Below are positions 7,891 through 14,705 of a stretch of 16,367 nt of DNA, piece by piece (position 1 is the stretch's first letter; each line of letters starts with the position of its first letter). The notes beneath the pieces were generated by a model. That model saw only the letters and a program-made list of their open reading frames with translations, was not told where the DNA came from and searched no databases. Made by a program: the position numbers and the translations under genes. The stretch is from Gemmatimonadales bacterium UBA4718 (lineage in GTDB: Bacteria > Gemmatimonadota > Gemmatimonadetes > Gemmatimonadales > Gemmatimonadaceae): positions 14,560 to 30,926 of the forward strand of contig DHJO01000041.1 in assembly GCA_002404375.1 (NCBI GenBank), written 5' to 3'.

Positions 7891-8627
7891 AGCTGACGCC
7901 GTTGGTCGCCTTCGTAGCGTTTATTGTGGCAATGGCACCTGAATTAGCTGCCCAGGACTCTGCGCCGTTCCCTCCGCCCAGGTTGGAGCCGCGCATCGTC
8001 ACGCCTGGGAGGACGAGTGCCGATCCACCGTCGGATGCAGTCGTTCTCTTCGATGGAAAGAATCTCGCCAGTTGGCGCAGCAGTGACGGAAGCGCGGCGA
8101 AGTGGCAGGTCAGAGATGGCTACATGGAAGTTGCGCCGGGGACCGGCGACATCCTCACCGCCGAGCCGTTCGGCGACTGTCAGCTCCACATCGAATGGGC
8201 AACCCCGTCGATTGTGAAAGGCGAAGGACAAGAGCGCGGGAACAGCGGCATCTTTCTCATGGGTCACTACGAGATTCAGGTGCTCGACTCGTACGACAAT
8301 AAGACCTACTTCCACGGGCAGGCCGGATCTGTCTACAAGCAGTACGCCCCGCTGGTGAATGCGGCGCGGCCACCCGGCCAGTGGCAGAGTTACGACATCA
8401 TCTTCAGGGCGCCGCGATTCGACGAGCAGGGCAAGGCCATGGAGCGCGCGCGGGTTACGGTGCTGCACAACGGAGCGCTCATCCAGAACAACGTCGAGAT
8501 TTTCGGCAACACCTACAACGACCGGCCGGCCGTCTACACCGCGCATGCGCCGCTGGAGCCGCTGCGTCTGCAGGACCACGGCAACCCGGTGCGTTACCGC
8601 AACATCTGGATTCGACGACTCGATTAG
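7884..8627 (+). CDS. Secreted DUF1080 / 3-keto-disaccharide hydrolase-like protein
   Basis: This is a 247-aa exported protein of the DUF1080 (3-keto-disaccharide hydrolase) family, a concanavalin-like jelly roll. Residues 1-23 form a signal peptide ([15 protein letters not shown]). Family signatures are [12 protein letters not shown] (53-64), W74 with [35 protein letters not shown] with the conserved Glu130, [25 protein letters not shown], and a C-terminal [21 protein letters not shown]. Members act on 3-keto-glycosides or bind sugars, so substrate is not certain. The ATG at 7884 lies within the end of the GH20 gene (7-nt overlap), implying translational coupling and a shared role in sugar breakdown. 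The stop is followed 19 nt later by the structured element at 8647. Confidence 0.88.
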   Translation: MVKLTPLVAFVAFIVAMAPELAAQDSAPFPPPRLEPRIVTPGRTSADPPSDAVVLFDGKNLASWRSSDGSAAKWQVRDGYMEVAPGTGDILTAEPFGDCQLHIEWATPSIVKGEGQERGNSGIFLMGHYEIQVLDSYDNKTYFHGQAGSVYKQYAPLVNAARPPGQWQSYDIIFRAPRFDEQGKAMERARVTVLHNGALIQNNVEIFGNTYNDRPAVYTAHAPLEPLRLQDHGNPVRYRNIWIRRLD

Positions 8628-8646
8628 GGCATGCAAATGGTCAACG

Positions 8647-8834
8647 GCAACTGAACGGGTGCGAGTGGGTCAGTAGCATAGTGGCCAGTTGATAGTTCAC
8701 TACGTCGGGACGTTACTGGCGCGGATCATGGTACAGGCAAAGGCCTGTGCCTTAAGACTGCCGAGGGAAGTCTGGGCGTTGTGAACTAATCCGCTGGCAC
8801 CTACGCCACTGACGTCTCGCACCCGTTCAGTTGC
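8647..8834. ncRNA. Long structured foldback: unidentified RNA or MITE-like element
   Basis: This 188-nt segment between convergent genes folds back on itself. The terminal arms GCAACTGAACGGGTGCGAG (8647-8665) and 8816-8834 are perfect 19-bp complements. Inward the helix continues irregularly: 8669-8674/8808-8813 (6 bp), 8676-8677/8805-8806 and 8679-8681/8801-8803 (2 and 3 bp), 8684-8688/8794-8798 (5 bp), 8693-8700/8781-8788 (8 bp). The 80-nt apex holds three local hairpins: 8702-8705/8710-8713, 8731-8738/8743-8750 (8 bp with one G-U) and 8755-8759/8769-8773. GCCAGT (8684-8689) could pair instead with ACTGGC (8715-8720). No ORF, no T-run on either side, and no recognised RNA family. The strand is unknown. 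The structure is seen directly; RNA identity is inferred. Confidence 0.55.
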
Positions 8835-8857
8835 ACTTGCAGTTGCAGTTGTAGTTC
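8828..8857 (+). repeat. Tandem hexamer repeat overlapping the foldback's right arm
   Basis: Five consecutive hexamers of the form CAGTTG occur: exact at 8828, 8840 and 8846, CACTTG at 8834 and TAGTTC at 8852. The first copy belongs to the right arm of the foldback. The left side has the complement CAACTG (8648-8653) preceded by the near copy CAACGG (8642-8647). It could be slippage-generated or part of an element boundary. Confidence 0.6.
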
Positions 8858-8876
8858 AAGCAGCGGTGGTGCGAAA

Positions 8877-10025
8877 CTAGTATTTCATGCCGCCCGAATC
8901 CGCGAACTCCTTCATCATTCGCTCTTGCTCTTCGGACAGCTTTTCAGGGACAGCGATGGAAACCTCTACGATGAGGTCGCCCTTCTTTTCTGCTTTCTGG
9001 ATGCCCTGGCCGCGCACCCGGAACCGCTTTCCCGACGGAGTGCCCGGCGGAATCTTGATCGCCACCTTTTTTCCGTCGAGCGTTTTCACGCTGATCTTGG
9101 TGCCTAGTGTCGCCTGAGCGATGTTGAGCGGCACCTTCGCGATGACGTCGAGTCCATCCCGGCTATAGAACTTGTCGGGCTGCACGTTGAATGTGATCTC
9201 CAGATCACCGGGTGGCCCGTTTGCGCTTCCCTTTCCCCCTTGACCTTTGAGCCGGATCTTCGATCCCGTATCAACTCCAGGGGGCACGTTTATCACTACC
9301 TTCCGCCTGACGCGTACCTCGCCGGTGCCATGACACGTCGGGCACGGCTCGCTGGGAACCTGTCCCTTCCCGAGGCACACCGGACACGTTCTGTTGACGG
9401 CGAAGCCGCCCTGACCGAACGAGATCACTCCGCGGCCGTTGCACTCGGGACAGATCTTGAGCTGCGCGCCGGGCGCCGCTCCCGTACCGTGACAAGTCGG
9501 GCACTCTTCCCGCACCTCGAGCTCGATCGGGACCTTTCCTCCACGTGCCGCGGTGCGAAACGGGATGTCGAGATTTGCTTCGACCGTCTCACCTTTTTCT
9601 GGTCCGCGCGGCCGCGATGCCTCTCGCGCTTCCCCACCGCCGAACATCGAGCTGAAGAGGTCGCCCAGTCCGCCCAGCCCGCCGATGTCGAAGTCCTGGA
9701 AGTTGATGGTCTGCTCGCCAGCTCTCGAGCGTCCACCTCCGAAGCCACCGGCGCCGCCCGCACGCGACCTCCCGCCGCCGAAACCGGAAGCTCCGTCGAA
9801 CGCGCCATAACGGCGCATCTCGTCGTATTGCTTGCGTTTTGCCGTATCGCTCAGGACGTTATTTGCCTCCGAGATTTCCTTGAAGCGCTCGGCAGCCTTC
9901 GCATCGCTGGAATTGGCGTCGGGATGAAACTTCTTGGCGAGCTTGCGATACGCCTTCTTGATCTCGTCCTGCGAAGCGGTCGAGCTGACGCCGAGTACGT
10001 TGTAGAAATCCTTGGACTGCGCCAT
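8877..10025 (-). CDS. dnaJ: Chaperone DnaJ (Hsp40, type I)
   Basis: DnaJ delivers unfolded clients to DnaK and stimulates its ATPase in the cytosol. The 382-aa protein has the full type I layout: J-domain (about 5-70) with the HPD motif at 34-36, a Gly/Phe-rich linker (about 75-135), and a zinc-binding region with four CxxCxGxG-type repeats (Cys175/178, 192/195, 214/217, 228/231). Two beta-rich client-binding domains ([34 protein letters not shown]) follow. In the linker the 10-residue string [10 protein letters not shown] occurs twice (residues 81-90 and 94-103). It starts 23 nt after grpE, is the last gene of the minus-strand run, and has no clear Shine-Dalgarno. No dnaK is in the window. 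Confidence 0.97.
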   Translation of the reverse strand: MAQSKDFYNVLGVSSTASQDEIKKAYRKLAKKFHPDANSSDAKAAERFKEISEANNVLSDTAKRKQYDEMRRYGAFDGASGFGGGRSRAGGAGGFGGGRSRAGEQTINFQDFDIGGLGGLGDLFSSMFGGGEAREASRPRGPEKGETVEANLDIPFRTAARGGKVPIELEVREECPTCHGTGAAPGAQLKICPECNGRGVISFGQGGFAVNRTCPVCLGKGQVPSEPCPTCHGTGEVRVRRKVVINVPPGVDTGSKIRLKGQGGKGSANGPPGDLEITFNVQPDKFYSRDGLDVIAKVPLNIAQATLGTKISVKTLDGKKVAIKIPPGTPSGKRFRVRGQGIQKAEKKGDLIVEVSIAVPEKLSEEQERMMKEFADSGGMKY

Positions 10026-10048
10026 TTAGCTGGCGAGCGAGACCGCGA

Positions 10049-10687
10049 TCAGCCGTTCCACTGCTTCACCACCACGCGGGCGGGACGCAGCAGCTGCGAT
10101 CTGAATACGTATCCGGGCTGGTACACGCGTGACACCACGTGATCGTCTTCGCGCGCCGACGTGGGCTCGGTCGCCACCGCTTCGTGGAGCGCGGGATCGA
10201 ACGTCTCTCCCAGCGGGTTGATTACCTCCAGACCCGCTCCGCCAAGAGCTTTCAGCAATTTCTTCTCGACCATGTCGACGCCCTGGACGATCGTGCCCGC
10301 GTCGGTCGTCGTCGGATCGATATGAGCAAAGCGTGCTACATCGTCCAGTGCTTCCACCAGCTGCCTCACGAGTTCCGCCTGCGCACGCGTGCCAGCGTCC
10401 TGACGCTCCTTTGCCGACCGCTTGCGATAGTTGTCGTATTCGGCAGCGAGGCGCAGGTATTTGTCCCGCTCCGTCGCCAGATCGTCGGTCCCAGGGCCCC
10501 TGGGCTCGCCCACCGATGTATCGGCAGCACCGGACTCCCCGGACCTATCGGTGCCGGAGCTGCCGTCGAAAGCGGCGCCTCGCGCCTGCGCGCCGTCGCT
10601 GCCACCAGGAGCGAAGTCGTCTTCCGAGCCCATCACATCCTGCTCGGTCAGCGGGGTCTGATCACCCTTCTTCTTCGAGTGCTTCAT
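10049..10687 (-). CDS. grpE: Nucleotide exchange factor GrpE
   Basis: GrpE releases ADP from DnaK, working with DnaJ encoded just downstream. In the 212-aa product the first 65 residues are a low-complexity, acidic and Gly/Ser-rich tail. A long coiled-coil helix follows (LATERDKYLRLAAEYDNYRKRSAKE), then the head domain with the signature NPLGETFDPALHEAV (157-171) and the terminal VYQPGYVFRSQLLRPARVVV. It starts 9 nt after the cinA stop with no evident Shine-Dalgarno. A CIRCE element (TTAGCACTC-N9-GAGTGCTAA) was looked for between cinA and grpE and not found, so HrcA control at this point is unlikely. The usual neighbours hrcA and dnaK are absent here. Confidence 0.95.
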   Translation of the reverse strand: MKHSKKKGDQTPLTEQDVMGSEDDFAPGGSDGAQARGAAFDGSSGTDRSGESGAADTSVGEPRGPGTDDLATERDKYLRLAAEYDNYRKRSAKERQDAGTRAQAELVRQLVEALDDVARFAHIDPTTTDAGTIVQGVDMVEKKLLKALGGAGLEVINPLGETFDPALHEAVATEPTSAREDDHVVSRVYQPGYVFRSQLLRPARVVVKQWNG

Positions 10688-10696
10688 GTCGGAAAC

Positions 10697-11971
10697 TTAA
10701 CCTTTTGCAAGAGTGCGACGCACCATCTCCAGCGCGGCCTGGGCCGCGCGCTGCCTTATTTCTGCGCGATCTCCAGGAACATGGAAACGGCGTGCCTTGG
10801 CGTCTGAACCGTGTACGGCAATCCAGACGAGCCCGACAGGCTTCTGCGGCGTGCCGCCTCCTGGCCCGGCAATTCCCGTCACCGAAACCCCGATTTGCGC
10901 CCCGGTTCTGTCACGAGCGCCCGCTGCCATCTGTAGCGCCACCTCCTCACTCACCGCACCGTGGCGTTCCAGATCTTCGGCGCGGACGCCGAGCAGCTCC
11001 TTTTTTACGTCGTTGTGGTACGCTATCACGCCGCCAAGGAATACATCGCTGGATCCGGGGATGCTGGTGAGCCGCTCGCCCAACATTCCGCCCGTGCAGC
11101 TCTCGGCGACGGCGAGCTTGAGGTGCAAGGCGCGGCACCGGTCGAGGACAACCGCCGCGAGATCGGCGTCATCCTCTCCGTATGCGTACGCTTCTACTCT
11201 GCTCCGCAGTTTCACGATTGCTTCCTTGACGAGCTTCTGCGCGCGCTCTGGAGGCAATCCCTTCGCCGTGACGCGCAAGTCCACTCCGGCAACGCCGGGC
11301 AGGTAGGCGAGCGGGAGGGACCCGAGCTCCGACTGAGGGTCCCCAAGGAAACTCGGGCCGAGTAGCTCGGCGATCGCTGATTCCGCGATGCCGGTAGTGC
11401 GCAATGTGCCCGAGAGAACCACGCTCACGACCCCTTGCATCCGAGCCTTGATTGCCGGTAACAGCTCTTCGGCAAGCATGCCGCGCATCTCTCGCGGCAC
11501 ACCCGGCATCATCGCGACCCAGCGGCCTTTCTCGTCCTCAAGCCAGATACCGGGAGCTGTTCCATGGCGATTGACGAGTATTCGCGCCCCTTCGGGGATC
11601 TCTGCCTGTGTTCTGTTGGTCGAGGGGAAGACGCTGTTGGGAAACCGCGCGCGCCAGCGCTCCTCCAGCTTCGCGGCGATAGCTTCATCGAGTTTCATCG
11701 CGCGGCCGAAGATTCGTGCGATCGCCGGCTTGGTGAGATCATCGCTCGTCGGTCCGAGGCCACCCGTCGTGATCACGGCTCCCGTCCGGTCGAGCGCCTC
11801 CCGTACGGCCTGCGCAATTCTTTCCGCTTCGTCGCCGACGGTTGTGCGACGCACGATCTCAATTCCGCTCGCCGCCAACGCGCGGGAGATGTGCGCCGCG
11901 TTCGTATCTATCGTAAAGCCGAGGAGGAGCTCGTCACCAATGGTGATCAGCTCGACCTGGCTGGCGCTCAA
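10697..11971 (-). CDS. cinA: CinA: NMN amidohydrolase / MoaB-like fusion
   Basis: This two-domain protein belongs to the competence/damage-inducible CinA family. The N-terminal MoaB/MogA-like domain (about 1-170, with ITIGDELLLG and GGLGPTSDD at 70-78) acts as an ADP-ribose pyrophosphatase in characterised members. The C-terminal PncC-type domain (about 270-420, with AESCTGG at 289-295, SVTGIAGPGGGTPQKPVG and the C-terminal RQRAAQAALEMVRR) deamidates NMN for NAD recycling. Both domains look intact, and the 424-aa length is normal. The start is TTG at 11971, which overlaps the pgsA TGA stop as TTGA, implying coupled translation. pgsA-cinA adjacency is widespread in bacteria, often followed by recA, but here grpE follows. 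Confidence 0.95.
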   Translation of the reverse strand: MSASQVELITIGDELLLGFTIDTNAAHISRALAASGIEIVRRTTVGDEAERIAQAVREALDRTGAVITTGGLGPTSDDLTKPAIARIFGRAMKLDEAIAAKLEERWRARFPNSVFPSTNRTQAEIPEGARILVNRHGTAPGIWLEDEKGRWVAMMPGVPREMRGMLAEELLPAIKARMQGVVSVVLSGTLRTTGIAESAIAELLGPSFLGDPQSELGSLPLAYLPGVAGVDLRVTAKGLPPERAQKLVKEAIVKLRSRVEAYAYGEDDADLAAVVLDRCRALHLKLAVAESCTGGMLGERLTSIPGSSDVFLGGVIAYHNDVKKELLGVRAEDLERHGAVSEEVALQMAAGARDRTGAQIGVSVTGIAGPGGGTPQKPVGLVWIAVHGSDAKARRFHVPGDRAEIRQRAAQAALEMVRRTLAKG

Positions 11972-12639
11972 CGGGCGAACACGCCGGCGTACCGCCGGAG
12001 ATAGAGAGCAAGCGAATAAACGGTGAGAACCACTGAAGTGACCATCGTGACCGTTCCGACGATGCCGTTAAAGTGGGCGAACGCGCTCCAGGCCGCGCTG
12101 TTCCAGTCGTGACGGGCGGCAAGAGTCGCGGCAAAAAACCAGAAGTACGCCGAGCCGACCCAAACAGACTGAAAACCAGTTTTCCATTTTGCGGGACCTA
12201 TCGCGGAGATGACCACTCCGCGACGCGCCGCCGCCTGACGGAACACCGTCATGAAGATCTCGCGACCGATCACGAGCGCCACAACCCACCACGGCAGGAA
12301 AACGGGTCCGAACGGCGTGAGAAATGGGAGCCGGCCCGCGTCCATGCTCTCGGCGCGTGTAGGGATGAAAGCATCGGTTGGCGGCGCCATCAGCACGAAC
12401 ATGGGAATCAGGGTGGCGAAAAGAAGCAGCTTGTCCGCCAGCGGGTCGAGCAAGCGTCCGAGATCCGTGATGAGATTCCGGGTGCGCGCCAGCTTGCCGT
12501 CGAAGTAATCCGTTATGGCGGCCACGATGTACAACACGAACGCGGTGAGACGCGCGCCTGGCGAGTTGATGAAAGGCAGTGCTGCGATGAAAGGCGCGGC
12601 GAGAATCCGGCCGGCCGTGATGGTGTTGGGAAGATTCAC
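11968..12639 (-). CDS. pgsA: CDP-diacylglycerol--glycerol-3-phosphate phosphatidyltransferase PgsA
   Basis: This integral membrane enzyme forms phosphatidylglycerol-phosphate from CDP-diacylglycerol and glycerol-3-phosphate, the committed step to phosphatidylglycerol and cardiolipin. The CDP-alcohol phosphotransferase signature is complete: Asp and Asp-Gly in DYFDG, AR in KLARTR, then G, D and D in DLGRLLDPLAD (roughly residues 44-69). Several hydrophobic helices are visible. The N-terminus MNLPNTITAGRI matches the family when the GTG at 12639 is the start. A TTG one codon earlier (12642) is the alternative, but it lies only 3 nt from the GGGGAGG box, while the GTG is at 6 nt. The gene sits about 19 nt after mglA and overlaps cinA by 4 nt. 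Confidence 0.93.
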   Translation of the reverse strand: MNLPNTITAGRILAAPFIAALPFINSPGARLTAFVLYIVAAITDYFDGKLARTRNLITDLGRLLDPLADKLLLFATLIPMFVLMAPPTDAFIPTRAESMDAGRLPFLTPFGPVFLPWWVVALVIGREIFMTVFRQAAARRGVVISAIGPAKWKTGFQSVWVGSAYFWFFAATLAARHDWNSAAWSAFAHFNGIVGTVTMVTSVVLTVYSLALYLRRYAGVFAR

Positions 12640-12645
12640 CAAAGG

Positions 12646-12652
12646 CCTCCCC
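12646..12652 (-). promoter_or_regulatory. Ribosome-binding site of pgsA
   Basis: GGGGAGG on the minus strand is 6 nt before the GTG at 12639 and 3 nt before the TTG at 12642. The spacing favours the GTG start. It is one of the few strong Shine-Dalgarno boxes in the minus-strand run. Confidence 0.7.
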
Positions 12653-12658
12653 GCCCCG

Positions 12659-13336
12659 CTAGGCGAGCGCCTTCAGCACCAGCTTACTCACGGCCTTGAG
12701 CGTATCGAACACGCCATCTCCCTGCACGGCAATCGCCTCGAAATATGGCGCGCGCTCCACCCACTCGCCGCCGGGAAGCTGCTCGATCAGGTTCTCGCCG
12801 GCGTGGTAGGGATCGGGAGTGACGCGACGCTTGGTCGGCTCCTCTACTTCCCAGCCCGGATTCAGCGCGGCCTGTAGATCCTCGATTGGTGCGGCGTTCG
12901 GCAGGTCGCGCTTGTTGTACTGGATCACGAACGGCATTTGAGTGAGATCGTACCCGTACTCGGACATGTTGTCGTAGAGATTCTGCATCGACTCGAGATT
13001 CGCTTCCATGCGCTCCGCCTGCGAGTCACCGACGAAGACCAGGCCATCTACGTTCTTGAGGATCAGCTTGCGGCTGGCATTGTAATAAACCTGGCCGGGC
13101 ACAGTGTACAGGTGGAAGCGGGTCTTGAATCCGCGAATGGTTCCAAGATCGACGGGAAGAAAATCGAAGAAGAGCGTACGCTCCGTTTCGGTGGCGAGAG
13201 ATATGAGCTTACCTCTCGTCTCGGGCTTAACCTTGCCGTAGACGTGCTCGAGATTTGTGGTCTTGCCGCCAAGCCCGGGACCATAGTAAACAATCTTACA
13301 ATTGATCTCGCGCGAGGCGTAGTTGATCATCGACAC
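12659..13336 (-). CDS. mglA: MglA-type Ras-like GTPase with extra C-terminal segment
   Basis: This is a small GTPase of the MglA (polarity/motility) family, controlled by the Roadblock protein MglB encoded just upstream. The N-terminus [20 protein letters not shown] closely matches Myxococcus MglA and supports the GTG start at 13336 over the ATG at 13330. Seen are the P-loop GPGLGGKTT (19-27), [16 protein letters not shown]3 as TVPG (78-81, Thr in place of Asp as in known MglA), and G4 NKRD (141-144). The family C-terminus [14 protein letters not shown] is present. The product is 225 aa, while Myxococcus and Thermus MglA are about 195; the extra residues lie near 163-195, between G4 and the end of the fold. 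It lies 12 nt after mglB. In this lineage its output (motility, polarity or other) is not known from sequence. Confidence 0.93.
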   Translation of the reverse strand: MSMINYASREINCKIVYYGPGLGGKTTNLEHVYGKVKPETRGKLISLATETERTLFFDFLPVDLGTIRGFKTRFHLYTVPGQVYYNASRKLILKNVDGLVFVGDSQAERMEANLESMQNLYDNMSEYGYDLTQMPFVIQYNKRDLPNAAPIEDLQAALNPGWEVEEPTKRRVTPDPYHAGENLIEQLPGGEWVERAPYFEAIAVQGDGVFDTLKAVSKLVLKALA

Positions 13337-13341
13337 GCTAG

Positions 13342-13350
13342 CTCTTCCTC
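13342..13350 (-). promoter_or_regulatory. Ribosome-binding site of mglA
   Basis: GAGGAAGAG on the minus strand lies 5 to 10 nt before the GTG at 13336 and overlaps the mglB stop codon. It supports the GTG start that yields the conserved MSxINY N-terminus. Confidence 0.6.
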
Positions 13351-13837
13351 ACCAGTTGAAGAGTTTGTCGATCTCGTCATCCGCGCCCTTGAGCAATCCA
13401 GGAGGCGCGGCGCCGCTTCGACCACGTGAGAATACGCGATCGACCAGCAGCGTCAACTCTTCGATCTCGGCCTTCATGCGGAGGCGGACGAGACCGACAG
13501 TCGTGCGTGAATCGAAAATTATTACGAGTAGAAGACGACGGGCAATGTCGGCGACATAGATGGATTCCTTTTCGCCCTGATGAAACAGACTCGAGAAATC
13601 GTTCTCGCCGACGAGCTTCGCGAGCTGGTCGTTGGCGCTGTAGTCGGCGGCGGTGAGCGTCGCGAACGCGGTGGTGTCGAGCGAGAGTGATTCACCTACA
13701 GTCGTGACCAGCTGTCCCGACCGGTCGACGAGAAGCGCGCAGCGGGAATTGGTCTCGCCAAGAAAGCGCTTCAGCGATTCGGTAATCGCGGTGAAGTCGT
13801 CTTGTGTGAAGGACCAGTTTGCCGTGCCGGCTGTCAT
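13349..13837 (-). CDS. mglB: Roadblock/LC7 domain protein, MglB-like
   Basis: This is the probable GTPase-activating partner of the adjacent MglA. The 162-aa product has one Roadblock/LC7 domain (about 12-132). It shows the alternating helix and strand pattern, with ALLVDRSGQLVTTVGE as the central strand pair, FATLTAADYSANDQLAKLVGE as the middle helix, and ESIYVADIARRLLLVIIFDSRTTVGLVRLRM. The tail ends DDEIDKLFNW, a short acidic-aromatic motif. The ATG at 13837 is chosen because GGAG lies 4 nt upstream and it removes 17 residues (from 13888) lacking homology logic that would overlap the preceding gene. mglB-mglA order matches Myxococcus and Thermus. Roadblock family membership is firm; the MglB name rests on neighbourhood. 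Confidence 0.88.
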   Translation of the reverse strand: MTAGTANWSFTQDDFTAITESLKRFLGETNSRCALLVDRSGQLVTTVGESLSLDTTAFATLTAADYSANDQLAKLVGENDFSSLFHQGEKESIYVADIARRLLLVIIFDSRTTVGLVRLRMKAEIEELTLLVDRVFSRGRSGAAPPGLLKGADDEIDKLFNW

Positions 13838-13847
13838 CGTGCTCCGG

Positions 13848-14117
13848 TCACAGAGCGGACTCGAGCTGCCTGAGAAGGCGCGCGCCACGCGAGCGCAGGA
13901 TCGCCCTCGGCTCCCACGCTACGTATTCGCGAAGAAGCTGCGCCGTTCCTACAGTGGGGCGAGCGCGCAAATAACCGAGCGCAGCCACACGACGCAGCGT
14001 CGACTTGCTGAAAAGATTGCGGCGATATTGGCGCTGCATCCTGCTCCAGACAAGACTGCCGGCAGCTATGCCGCCGATGAATCCAACTGCTACGAAGCTC
14101 GCGCGCTGTCTGCTCAT
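13848..14117 (-). CDS. Small basic single-span membrane protein, unknown function
   Basis: I do not recognise a firm family. The 89-aa product has a short basic N-terminus, one hydrophobic segment (FVAVGFIGGIAAGSLVW, about residues 8-24) rich in small residues with Gly spaced for helix packing, and a strongly basic remainder. I count about 17 Arg/Lys against 3 Glu. Its N-terminal part faintly resembles YtxH-type membrane proteins. The ATG at 14117 overlaps the recR TGA as ATGA, and the stop is 10 nt before mglB, so it is translated within the recR-mglB-mglA unit. Gene packing and the clean overlap argue that it is real. Position suggests a membrane partner or anchor for MglB/MglA, which is only an inference. 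Confidence 0.75.
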   Translation of the reverse strand: MSRQRASFVAVGFIGGIAAGSLVWSRMQRQYRRNLFSKSTLRRVAALGYLRARPTVGTAQLLREYVAWEPRAILRSRGARLLRQLESAL

Positions 14118-14704
14118 GACATTGCTCTCCGCGCGGTCAGCGCCTGCGCGATCGTCACCCCATCGGCGTACTCGAGATCGCCACCAACGGGCAGCCCGCG
14201 TGCGATGCGCGACACGGTGAGGGGGTACCGGGCCAGCTTGCGCTGGACGTAGAGGGCGGTCGTCTCCCCTTCTATGCTTGGGTTGGTGGCAATTATCACT
14301 TCGCGGACGACTCCAGCCGACACTCGCGTCTCCAGCTGTGGAATGGTGAGGTCTTCCGGCCCTATGCCGTCGAGAGGCGATAGACGCCCGCCCAGGACGT
14401 GATACACGCCCCGGAACTCGCCTGACCGCTCGATAGCTCCGATATCGGAAGCCTCCTCTACTGCGCAGATGACTCCCGTGTCCCTGCGCGCGTCACGGCA
14501 AATGGAGCACAAATCCTCCTCCGTGAGATTGAAGCATTGCGGGCACGGGCGCACCTTCTCCGCGAGAGTCTCGAGGGCGGTGGCAAGGCGCTTGGATTGC
14601 TCCGGCGACTGCTTGAGGAGGTGGTACGTCAGCCTGAGCGCCGTCTTCCGGCCGATGCCAGGCAGCTTGGACAGCTCGGTGGCCAGATCGTCAATCGCTC
14701 CCAC
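14114..14704 (-). CDS. recR: Recombination mediator protein RecR
   Basis: RecR forms a DNA-clamp ring and, with RecO (and RecF), loads RecA onto SSB-coated gaps. The 196-aa protein shows the helix-hairpin-helix LPGIGRKTALRL (14-25), a four-Cys zinc site (Cys54, 57, 66, 69: CPQC...CSIC), and the Toprim domain with VICAVEEASDIGAIE, YHVLGGRLSPLDGIGPEDL, and VIIATNPSIEGETTALYV. The C-terminal RIARGLPVGGDLEYADGVTIAQAL is present. The start is GTG at 14704, one base after the ybaB stop. It overlaps the following small gene by 4 nt (ATGA). The dnaX-ybaB-recR order is highly conserved in bacteria. Confidence 0.97.
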   Translation of the reverse strand: MGAIDDLATELSKLPGIGRKTALRLTYHLLKQSPEQSKRLATALETLAEKVRPCPQCFNLTEEDLCSICRDARRDTGVICAVEEASDIGAIERSGEFRGVYHVLGGRLSPLDGIGPEDLTIPQLETRVSAGVVREVIIATNPSIEGETTALYVQRKLARYPLTVSRIARGLPVGGDLEYADGVTIAQALTARRAMS

Positions 14705-14705
14705 G

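Noticed and set aside
8755..8780. Resemblance of GAGGGAAGTCTGGGC to the RNase P RNA P4 region (GAGGAAAGTCCGGGC)
   Set aside because: The match has differences at key positions. The element is only about 190 nt, and none of the other conserved RNase P regions, such as the ACAGA-type 3' motif, were found.
8647..8834. Foldback as retron msr-msd RNA
   Set aside because: The terminal complementary arms are reminiscent, but no reverse transcriptase gene is present in the window.
8647..8834. Foldback as an ordinary bidirectional terminator or an integron attC site
   Set aside because: There is no T run after either arm and the structure is far larger than needed. The boundary bases do not fit the RYYYAAC/GTTRRRY consensus of attC.
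9240..10142. 300-codon plus-strand open frame opposite dnaJ
   Set aside because: It lies entirely antisense to dnaJ and the grpE end, shows Arg/Ala-rich GC-frame bias and no recognisable domains.
10688..10720. GAGTGC near the grpE start as half of a CIRCE element
   Set aside because: Only one partial half-site is present, it lies inside the cinA coding end, and no matching TTAGCACTC arm is found at the required spacing.
13838..13888. Upstream extension of mglB to 13888
   Set aside because: It would overlap the preceding small gene by about 40 nt. A GGAG box sits 4 nt before the ATG at 13837, and the extra residues have no Roadblock features.
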